DNA of 44,815 nt from Alphaproteobacteria bacterium (GTDB lineage Bacteria > Pseudomonadota > Alphaproteobacteria > UBA9655), in NCBI GenBank assembly GCA_021731585.1, contig JAKFXB010000008.1:1-44815 (forward strand), given 5' to 3'. Positions 37,474 through 44,815 of the stretch are shown here, piece by piece. How positions within the stretch are numbered: the stretch's first letter is position 1; every line of letters begins with the position of its first letter. A program made the translations under genes and the position numbers. The notes below the pieces were generated by a model that saw only the letters and a list, made by a program, of their open reading frames with translations, was not told the DNA's origin and searched no databases.

Positions 37474-38682
37474 TTATACAGAAGCTATCACTTCTCCCGC
37501 CTCAGGGTCTTTAAAAGCTTTCATCCGTCCACAAATCTTATCCATGAGAATAGCCAACGCCCCATTACAGAGAACGTTTGTCGTTGTAATGAAGGGATCC
37601 ATCAAAATATAAAGGGTGGTCAAAAGCCCTGCCATTGTGGGCGAGAAGCCAAAATGCTCAACGAGAATCGGGCATAAGACAACCACCTCACCGCCTGGGA
37701 CAGAAGGCACACCGAACTTAGCCACCATGTAAAATAGGGTAAAGAAAAGAAAAGTACTATAATCCATGGCCGGAATTCCATTTGTTGCCAACACCACAGC
37801 CAAAAGAATGGGAATCGCAACCGAATCCCCCACATGATGAATATTAGTGGTTGCAGGAATCATTATTTGAGCCACTGCCTTGTTCTTCGTATTGTCTTCA
37901 GCCGCTTCAAGAGTAAGAGGCAGAGTCGCCATACTGGACATAGTAGAAAGAGCTACAAGACCGGATGGGAAAACATTTCCCAAGGAATTTTTTATGTCTC
38001 TGAAATTCCCCATATTTGCTTTAACATAAAATGCCATCGTTGAGAGAAATTGAACCGCAACAATAAGCCCGATCATAGGGCCATATCCTGCAAACATCTC
38101 CCCAAGGGACTCGTCATGTTGAATCTTAAACAAAAAGCCTATGACATAGAGAGGCACCATCGGAATGAATATGTTTGTGAGACCTGCCTGCACGAGGTCT
38201 CTTAAATAATTTCCCCATGAAGCTAATCTTTCACTTCCAAAGAAAGCTCCATAAAGGCCAAAAGCCACACCAATAAGAAGGGCTGTGTCCGTTCCCATCA
38301 CATGGGGATAAGGAATCGAGAAATAGGGCTGGAGCTCGGGAAGATTTGAGGCCACTTTTTCAACAGCATTGGAAGCATGATAGCCAAGCAGAGGCAAGAA
38401 AAAGTCTCCTGCAATAAACCCTAATTGAACGAAAAGAAAGTTAGAACAGACAACCACAGCCAAAATCATCAAAATTAAAAGAGGCGCTTTTTTCTGAAAG
38501 CCCGCAAGACAAGCAAAGATCAAGGAAAACACGATGAGCGGCATGGTAAACACAAGAGTGTCCTTCATAAGCATACTCACTGTAAAGAAGGCCCGCTGAA
38601 CCCATTCAGGCATCCACTCACCAAAAAAGATAATTAACGTAATCGCAACGGCAAGCTTAATAATAAGACCAAACTCTTTCAT
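37474..38682 (-). CDS. Dicarboxylate/amino acid:cation symporter (SDF/DAACS family)
   Basis: MSSMATLPLTLEAAEDN, IMIPATTNIHHVGDSVAIPIL, MAGLLTTLYILMDPFITTTNVLCNGALA. Confidence 0.88.
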   Translation of the reverse strand: MKEFGLIIKLAVAITLIIFFGEWMPEWVQRAFFTVSMLMKDTLVFTMPLIVFSLIFACLAGFQKKAPLLILMILAVVVCSNFLFVQLGFIAGDFFLPLLGYHASNAVEKVASNLPELQPYFSIPYPHVMGTDTALLIGVAFGLYGAFFGSERLASWGNYLRDLVQAGLTNIFIPMVPLYVIGFLFKIQHDESLGEMFAGYGPMIGLIVAVQFLSTMAFYVKANMGNFRDIKNSLGNVFPSGLVALSTMSSMATLPLTLEAAEDNTKNKAVAQIMIPATTNIHHVGDSVAIPILLAVVLATNGIPAMDYSTFLFFTLFYMVAKFGVPSVPGGEVVVLCPILVEHFGFSPTMAGLLTTLYILMDPFITTTNVLCNGALAILMDKICGRMKAFKDPEAGEVIASV

Positions 38683-38775
38683 GATAAATTATTCTCTTTC
38701 CTTAAAAATTTGTACCACGTTACTTAAATTCTCCCCCCAAGGGAAGAGAGATAATCTTTATTTTTGTTCTTGGAA

Positions 38776-38805
38776 TTGACTTCTCCCTATAAAGTAGCTT
38801 ATACA
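38776..38805 (+). promoter_or_regulatory. Sigma70-like promoter of the rpmH operon
   Basis: TTGACT - 18 bp - TATACA upstream of rpmH. Confidence 0.65.
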
Positions 38806-38840
38806 GCAATCAATATATATATTAATTAGGAGATAGGAAC

Positions 38841-38975
38841 GTGAAACGTACTTTTCAACCCAGCAATCTTGTTCGCAAGCGTCGTCATGGTTTTCGGGCC
38901 CGTATGGCCACCGTTGGAGGTCGAAAAATTATTGCCCGTCGTCGTGCAAAAGGAAGGGCGCGTTTGAGCGCCTAA
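38841..38975 (+). CDS. rpmH: Ribosomal protein L34 (GTG start; absent from ORF track)
   Basis: [51 protein letters not shown]. Confidence 0.98.
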   Translation: MKRTFQPSNLVRKRRHGFRARMATVGGRKIIARRRAKGRARLSA

Positions 38976-38982
38976 CCGTCCC

Positions 38983-39321
38983 TTGGAACGGCTTAAGAAG
39001 CGATCAGACTACCTTATTGTTACAAAAGCAGGCCAACGTTTTTTTACGCCTGCTTTTATTCTTCAAGTGTATCACAGACCCCCTGAAGACCCTGCCCGTG
39101 TGGGGTTTACTGCCAGTCGTAAAGTCGGCAGCGCTGTTGAACGTAACCGGGCCAAAAGACGCCTTCGAGCTTTAGCGCGCCAATTTTTAACTCCTCTTGC
39201 TTGCCAGGGAACTGATTATGTTCTCATTGCCCGCAGGGAAATCTTAACAAGGACTTATGCTCTTATGGCGGAGGATCTTCAAAAAGCACTTACAGCACTC
39301 CATAAGAGTAATAAAATATGA
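38983..39321 (+). CDS. rnpA: Ribonuclease P protein component
   Basis: [10 protein letters not shown]..., [28 protein letters not shown] start. Confidence 0.96.
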   Translation: MERLKKRSDYLIVTKAGQRFFTPAFILQVYHRPPEDPARVGFTASRKVGSAVERNRAKRRLRALARQFLTPLACQGTDYVLIARREILTRTYALMAEDLQKALTALHKSNKI

Positions 39322-39554
39322 GTCGCATTTTTCTTAAACTGCCCATTTATTTTTATCGCCTCTTTATTTCCCCATGGCTTCGCCCCAAATGCCGTTTTTT
39401 GCCGACCTGCTCTCAATATGCCCTTGACGCCATTGACCTTTATGGTCCTTATAGGGGATGTATTTTAGCCTTCAAAAGGCTTATTCGTTGTCACCCCTGG
39501 GGGGGACATGGGTTTGACCCTGTAGAGAAGATAAAAGTAGAAGAGGACAAATGA
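39318..39554 (+). CDS. yidD: Membrane protein insertion efficiency factor YidD
   Basis: [57 protein letters not shown]. Confidence 0.97.
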   Translation: MSRIFLKLPIYFYRLFISPWLRPKCRFLPTCSQYALDAIDLYGPYRGCILAFKRLIRCHPWGGHGFDPVEKIKVEEDK

Positions 39555-41269
39555 ACAATCAACAGAATCTTATTATCGCCATTGTTTTCTCCGTAATCAT
39601 TTTATTCGGATTTCAATATTTCTTTCCATCACAATCTCCTGTTCAAACGCAAACCTCACCCCAACAACAGCCTGTGGCTTCTGCTCAACAATTAGCTACA
39701 GCAGCTCCCCTTCTCACCCGTGAAGAAGCCTTAACAAGCCAGCCTCAGCGCATTCAAATTCAGTCGGGAACCTTGAAGGGATCCATTAATCTGCAAGGGG
39801 CGATCCTTGATGACCTCGTGCTCACCAAATATCGTGAAACTGTGAATCCAAACAGTCCTGAAATTGTTCTCCTGTCGCCCGAAAATACCCCCAATGCCTA
39901 TTTTGCCCGCTTTGGATGGGCAAGTTCTCAAGGATCGCTCCCCAACGAGAAAACCTTGTGGCAAGCCCATGGGGAGGCCCTTTCCCCTCAATCGCCGGTA
40001 ACCTTAAGCTGGGACAATGGACAAGGTCTTTCTTTCTCCCAAGTCCTTTCTCTTGATGAAAACTATATGTTTACCGTTACTCAGCGCGTTAAAAACACAA
40101 GTGAAACTCCCCTCTCCTTAAGTCCTCAAGGATACCTTGCCAAGCGCGGTGAGCCTAAATCCTCGGGATTTTTTATCCTTCACCTCGGCCCCGTTGGCGT
40201 CTTTGATGGAAAGTACTATTACCCCAATTATAAAGGTTACCCCAGTTATGAAGATCTGGCAAAGGCTGGGCTTATTCAAAATCCTAAAGGCCCAAGCTGG
40301 TTTGGACTGACAGATAAATACTGGCTCACCGCCTTCGTTCCCGATCCAAAAGCCCCCATTACTTCCTCCTATGGACAAACAGGAACGGGAGAAAACACCC
40401 TGATTACAGCGCAATACCAAAGAGATCCTTTTGTCCTGGCTCCTGGACAAAGTCTTGAAAGTACGGATTACTTTTTTGCAGGGGCTAAAATATTGAACCT
40501 TCTCGATGGTTATGAAGACACCCTTGGCATTAACCACTTTGACTTTGCAGTGGACTTTGGATGGTTTTATTTACTGACTAAGCCTATTTTCTATGCCCTG
40601 GAGTTTTTAAAGGGAATCCTCGGAAACTTTGGACTTGCGATCTTGGCCCTCACGGTTCTTATCAAGCTTCTTTTCTTCCCTCTTGCTAACAAATCCTACA
40701 GTTCCATGGGAAAAATGAAACTGCTGCAACCAGAAATTGAAAAAATCCGAGAACACTACAAAGACGACCGTATGAAAATGAATGAAAAGGTGATGGAGCT
40801 TTACAAAAAGGAAAAAGTGAATCCCATGGCCGGCTGTTTGCCGATGATCATTCAAATTCCCGTCTTCTTTGCGTTGTATAAAGTTCTCTTTGTCTCTATC
40901 GAAATGCGTCAAGCGCCTTTCTATGGGTGGATTCATGACTTATCTGCTCCTGATCCGACAACCATTTTCAATCTCTTTGGTTTAATTCCTTGGGATCCTC
41001 CCTCCTTCCTTATGATTGGCGCTTGGCCACTTATCATGGGGGGCACCATGTTCCTTCAGCAAAAACTAAGCCCTCCACCAGCAGATCCAACACAAGCGAA
41101 GATGTTCCTTTTCATGCCCTTGCTGTTTACCTATCTTTTGGCACAGTTTCCTGCAGGATTGGTCATTTATTGGGCGTGGAACAATATCCTCTCCATTGCG
41201 CAACAGTGGGTTATTATGAAGCGCACAGAGCAGAAAAACAAACGTCATGGTAAAAGCTCTGTTAAATAA
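39551..41269 (+). CDS. yidC: Membrane protein insertase YidC
   Basis: [81 protein letters not shown]. Confidence 0.98.
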   Translation: MNNQQNLIIAIVFSVIILFGFQYFFPSQSPVQTQTSPQQQPVASAQQLATAAPLLTREEALTSQPQRIQIQSGTLKGSINLQGAILDDLVLTKYRETVNPNSPEIVLLSPENTPNAYFARFGWASSQGSLPNEKTLWQAHGEALSPQSPVTLSWDNGQGLSFSQVLSLDENYMFTVTQRVKNTSETPLSLSPQGYLAKRGEPKSSGFFILHLGPVGVFDGKYYYPNYKGYPSYEDLAKAGLIQNPKGPSWFGLTDKYWLTAFVPDPKAPITSSYGQTGTGENTLITAQYQRDPFVLAPGQSLESTDYFFAGAKILNLLDGYEDTLGINHFDFAVDFGWFYLLTKPIFYALEFLKGILGNFGLAILALTVLIKLLFFPLANKSYSSMGKMKLLQPEIEKIREHYKDDRMKMNEKVMELYKKEKVNPMAGCLPMIIQIPVFFALYKVLFVSIEMRQAPFYGWIHDLSAPDPTTIFNLFGLIPWDPPSFLMIGAWPLIMGGTMFLQQKLSPPPADPTQAKMFLFMPLLFTYLLAQFPAGLVIYWAWNNILSIAQQWVIMKRTEQKNKRHGKSSVK

Positions 41270-41882
41270 AGAGGATTTCACACGTTGGCTTTTCGTTCAA
41301 CCTTGCACCTTTGTCACGGGCGCGGCCAAGCTCGGAGATTTACCTGACCCTATACTCCCTGAGATTGCCTTTGTGGGTCGCTCAAATGTGGGAAAATCAA
41401 GCCTTATCAATGCCCTTTTAGGCCGTAAAAGCTTAGCTCGCGTCTCCCATACACCAGGGCGCACCCAACAGCTGAACTTTTTCCGCTTGGGAAAAGAATG
41501 CTATATTGTAGATATGCCTGGCTATGGATATGCGGCCGTTTCAAAATCTAAAGTCAAAGTCTGGACACAACTTATCCATGATTATTTAAGGGGCCGCGTT
41601 CCCTTAAAGCGAGTCTTTCTTTTGATCGATAGTCGTCATGGTTTGAAAACAACTGACCTCACGGTAATGGAAGAATTGGATAAAGCTGCCGTTTCATATC
41701 AAATCGTGCTAACAAAAGCGGATAAGTCGAGCACTCAACATCTTCAAGAATTATCTGACTCTATAATAACAACCCTAAAAAACCATCCTGCTGCCTTTCC
41801 TCACCTACTTTTAACCAGCTCTCGTGAGGATCAAGGGTTTGAGGAACTCCGTGAGACGATTGCATCATTGGTTGAAGAATAA
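41247..41882 (+). CDS. engB: Ribosome biogenesis GTPase EngB/YihA
   Basis: IAFVGRSNVGKSSLINALLGRKSLARVSHTPGRTQQLNFF, DMPGYGYAAVSK. Confidence 0.96.
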   Translation: MVKALLNKEDFTRWLFVQPCTFVTGAAKLGDLPDPILPEIAFVGRSNVGKSSLINALLGRKSLARVSHTPGRTQQLNFFRLGKECYIVDMPGYGYAAVSKSKVKVWTQLIHDYLRGRVPLKRVFLLIDSRHGLKTTDLTVMEELDKAAVSYQIVLTKADKSSTQHLQELSDSIITTLKNHPAAFPHLLLTSSREDQGFEELRETIASLVEE

Positions 41883-41903
41883 TTTAACAGGGATCAAATA
41901 ACT

Positions 41904-42878
41904 ATGCCCCTTCTCCTCCCTTCTTTTACCTATAAAGTTGAAAAAGATGACCAAATTTTACGCCTTGATAAATTTCTGGCCGAAAAATCCCCTGACCTCT
42001 CCCGCACCCGCATCAAAGACCTGATTCAGACAGGCTTTGTTCACATCAATGGCCAACTCACCCAAGACATTTCCTTAAAAGTCAAAGAAGATCAGATCAT
42101 TCAAATTGAAATTCCGCCTCTTGTTGATTCAGTGCCGGCTCCCCAAGATATTCCCCTGGATATCCTTTATGAAGACGACGACCTAATTGTCATCAACAAA
42201 CCCGCGGGTCTTGTGGTTCATCCTGCTCCTGGCAATCCCGAAGGGACCCTTGTAAACGCGCTTCTGAGCCATTGCGGAACAAGTCTTTCGGGCATTAATG
42301 GCGTCCGTCGCCCAGGGATCGTGCACCGGTTGGATAAAGAAACAAGTGGTCTGATGGTAGCCGCTAAAAATGATAAGGCCCACCAATCCTTGGCCCATCA
42401 ACTTGCCACTCGCGAGATGAGCCGTATTTACCAGGCCCTTGTATGGGGTGTTTTAAATCCCCTTGAGGGAGTCATTGAAGGTGAAATTGGACGCGACCCT
42501 CGCCATCGCCAACGGATGGCCCTTCGGGAAAAGGGAAAATTTGCCCGCACCCATTACAAAACTTTGAAAATGTTTGGTCGTGTGGCAAGCCTTGTAGAAT
42601 GTCGTCTTGACACAGGGCGCACCCATCAAATCAGGGTTCACCTGGCCGCAAAGGGCCATTCTCTTCTGGGAGATCCCCTTTATGGAAAGCGCCCCAGAGC
42701 CATCCCTCTTCTCTTGAAGAATACTCTCGATACCGGGTGGCCAAAAAAACGCCAAGCGTTGCATGCCAAGGAACTCTCTTTTATTCATCCCACTACCCAG
42801 GAAAAACTGATATTTTCAACGGATCTTCCTCAGGATATACGAAATCTGCTAGATGTGTTAAACTTGAGTGTTAAATAG
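41904..42878 (+). CDS. rluD: Ribosomal large-subunit pseudouridine synthase (RluA family, RluD-like)
   Basis: S4-like N-terminus, GIVHRLDKETSGLMVAAKND, LDTGRTHQIRVHLAAKGHSLLGDPLYG. Confidence 0.93.
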   Translation: MPLLLPSFTYKVEKDDQILRLDKFLAEKSPDLSRTRIKDLIQTGFVHINGQLTQDISLKVKEDQIIQIEIPPLVDSVPAPQDIPLDILYEDDDLIVINKPAGLVVHPAPGNPEGTLVNALLSHCGTSLSGINGVRRPGIVHRLDKETSGLMVAAKNDKAHQSLAHQLATREMSRIYQALVWGVLNPLEGVIEGEIGRDPRHRQRMALREKGKFARTHYKTLKMFGRVASLVECRLDTGRTHQIRVHLAAKGHSLLGDPLYGKRPRAIPLLLKNTLDTGWPKKRQALHAKELSFIHPTTQEKLIFSTDLPQDIRNLLDVLNLSVK

Positions 42879-42897
42879 CGTTTAAGGTCAAAATAGC

Positions 42898-43809
42898 GTG
42901 TCTAAGGAAAACGAAAATAATTTACCTAGCCTTGCGAAAGCCACTGTTCTTCCCAGTATGGCAGACGGCTTGACGCGTTATCTGACGGAAATTCGCCGTT
43001 TTCCCATTTTAGAGCCCGATGAAGAGTATATGCTCGCCAAACGCTGGCAAGAACACCAAGATCCCAAAGCAGCAGAACGGCTGGTAGGCTCCCACTTGCG
43101 CCTGGTGGCTAAAATTGCTGGAGGTTATCGTGGCTATGGTCTACCCATGATTGATTTAATCGCAGAAGGTAACGTGGGCTTGATGCAGGCTTTACGCAAA
43201 TTTGACCCCGATAAAGGATTTCGCTTTTCAACCTATGCCATGTGGTGGATTCGCGCCAGTATGCAAGAATATATACTCCATTCTTGGTCCCTGGTAAAAA
43301 TCGGGACGACGGCCGCTCAAAAGAAGCTTTTTTTTAATTTAAGGCGCCTCAAAGGGAAAATGCAGACCGCCGATGAAATCATTATTTCCGATAAAACCAT
43401 CAAGGATATTGCCAGCGAGTTGAACGTTTCTGAAACAGAAGTTATTGAAATGAGCAAGCGTCTGGGAGGTCAAGATCAATCTCTGAATGCCCCTTTAAAA
43501 GCGGAAGGCAATGAGGAGTGGCAGGATTGGCTCGTGGATGAAGAATCGAACCATGAAGCGAAAATCATGGATCACAATGAAAGTCTGCATAAAAATGCTC
43601 TTCTGGAAACTGCCATGCGGTCTTTAAACGAAAGGGAATACTTAATCATTAAGGAACGACGACTTAAAGATCCCCCGGAAACTCTTGAATCACTTTCAGA
43701 AACCTTGGGCATTTCTCGTGAGCGCGTCCGCCAACTGGAAATTCGTGCTTTTGAAAAAATTCAAAAAGCCGTGAAATCAGCTGCCCTTCAAGAGCGGATT
43801 CTTGAATAG
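42898..43809 (+). CDS. rpoH: RNA polymerase sigma-32 factor
   Basis: LVGSHLRLVAKIAGGYRGYGLPMIDLIAEGNVGLMQALRKFDPDKGFRFSTYAMWWIRASMQEYILHSWSLVK; GTG start. Confidence 0.97.
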   Translation: MSKENENNLPSLAKATVLPSMADGLTRYLTEIRRFPILEPDEEYMLAKRWQEHQDPKAAERLVGSHLRLVAKIAGGYRGYGLPMIDLIAEGNVGLMQALRKFDPDKGFRFSTYAMWWIRASMQEYILHSWSLVKIGTTAAQKKLFFNLRRLKGKMQTADEIIISDKTIKDIASELNVSETEVIEMSKRLGGQDQSLNAPLKAEGNEEWQDWLVDEESNHEAKIMDHNESLHKNALLETAMRSLNEREYLIIKERRLKDPPETLESLSETLGISRERVRQLEIRAFEKIQKAVKSAALQERILE

Positions 43810-43819
43810 ATACAACGAC

Positions 43820-44434
43820 CTAAAACTGGTTAACGTCACCAGACATACGTATAAAAACTTCTTCCCAGCTTTTGCCATAAGGATAAAAATCATCCCTTTG
43901 TTCACTTTCCCATTTCTTCCGCATCTCAGGGGTGTCTATTTTAAAGTCCGGACGATATTTCATGGAAATTTCCCGCAAATCCTGATGAAGCTCAGCCGTT
44001 GAGGGACGGCCCCAATACCAGTACCCATTATAAATCTTATATATTTTTAACCCTGGCTCTAAAACAAAGGTGTGAGGAATCATTGGCCTGTGCAGAGCAT
44101 CTGTATACTCCTCAATCTCAAGATCTTTTTGAATGATTTTCTCCTCATCATATAAAAAGGGCCAATGGGCCCCCACCCCTAGCCGAAGATCATTAATTAA
44201 GATGTAATTATCACAATTAATGGTGACAATTCGGGTGAAACCTACATCACACTGGGAAGAAAATTTTACCAATTGATGCAATTGTTGCCGATCTTTTGGA
44301 CAATAAATTCCCCTACCCAGCATAAGAATCATGGGATCATTCCCTTGAAGAAATGATAATTTTCGTTTTACATTCGTGTGATCCGGTAATTCAAAATCAG
44401 GGAGTATAGCCCCTACTTTTATATCTTTACGCAT
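43820..44434 (-). CDS. Peroxiredoxin-like (AhpC/TSA redoxin) protein
   Basis: VGAILPDFELPDHTNVKRKLSFLQGNDPMILMLGRGIYCPKDRQQLHQLVKF. Confidence 0.75.
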   Translation of the reverse strand: MRKDIKVGAILPDFELPDHTNVKRKLSFLQGNDPMILMLGRGIYCPKDRQQLHQLVKFSSQCDVGFTRIVTINCDNYILINDLRLGVGAHWPFLYDEEKIIQKDLEIEEYTDALHRPMIPHTFVLEPGLKIYKIYNGYWYWGRPSTAELHQDLREISMKYRPDFKIDTPEMRKKWESEQRDDFYPYGKSWEEVFIRMSGDVNQF

Positions 44435-44760
44435 TCCTGCCCTCCTCTGTTTATGGCTTTTCTCAGTATGATATCATTATTTCCATTAAGCTGTAAGTAT
44501 CCCCCTTTAAAGATGGTTTCTAAACGATTTTCATCCATCTTCGTTTTGAGGATTTCGATTGTCTTAGTATGCTTATTTTATCTCTTTCTTCTTGCCTTAA
44601 CTGGTGATAGTTTTTTATTTTCAACTCCGTTCTGTGCTGCTGTTTCCAACATACACTCTACGGTGTTGCACTTCGTTTTAAAGCTGACCTAGAAAGTGAG
44701 GACATTTTCCATAACACGTGAATTTCATTAAAAATCAATCATAATCGCATGGAGCACATA

Positions 44761-44815
44761 ATGAAAAATAATCATATTGTAAAAATTCCTAAACTTAAAA
44801 CAACAAGTCAAATGG
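44761..44815 (+). CDS. Start of an ORF truncated by the window end (MKNNHIVKIPKLKTTSQM...)
   Basis: ATG frame open to the last base. Confidence 0.3.
   Translation, partial: MKNNHIVKIPKLKTTSQM

Noticed and set aside
38700-38840. Possible replication origin next to rpmH
   Set aside because: Only one weak DnaA-box-like string (TTATACAGC) and no dnaA gene; rpmH-rnpA-yidC clusters are not reliably at oriC in Alphaproteobacteria.
40118-40936. Minus ORFs inside yidC (139 aa and 109 aa)
   Set aside because: YidC is unambiguous and no SD or conserved motif supports the antisense frames.
44453-44692. 79-aa hydrophobic ORF at the right end
   Set aside because: No convincing SD or recognisable domain; likely chance in AT-rich DNA.
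1-44815. CRISPR array, rRNA operon, tmRNA or SRP RNA
   Set aside because: No regularly spaced repeats or recognisable conserved RNA cores were seen in intergenic regions.

Overview
The window reads as an AT-rich alphaproteobacterial chromosome segment. Gene order (rpmH-rnpA-yidD-yidC-engB, rluD-rpoH) and many IS and pseudogene scars suggest a host-associated, Holosporales-like lineage; that placement is inference. Most of it is housekeeping or transport genes: secB, glmU-glmS, grxD-bolA, a LysR-metNIQ operon, miaA-nupC, rmuC, dgkA, sdhE-mfd, a NitT/TauT-like ABC pair, and rpmH through rpoH. There are two tRNAs (Lys-TTT and Glu-CTC). The left end (about 1-3.3 kb) is accessory: a TPR protein cut by the window edge, a decayed tyrosine recombinase and a decayed IS1634-like transposase. 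About 12.3-13.6 kb and 14.9-15.1 kb hold further gene remnants absent from the ORF track. I did not find a clear new multigene defence system. The observations most worth following are: (i) a perfect 15-bp inverted repeat that encloses the -10 box and the Shine-Dalgarno sequence of an AAA/DUF4143 ATPase gene; (ii) a small secreted peptide with mirror-symmetric cysteine spacing (C-x3-C-x6-C-x10-C-x6-C-x3-C); (iii) an HxTL/HxTL 2H-phosphoesterase gene directly behind tRNA-Glu with no terminator between them; (iv) a serial-dyad leader upstream of an MFS gene; (v) an ABC permease whose reading frame and SD point to a non-ATG start; (vi) orphan small secreted proteins with their own promoter and terminator.
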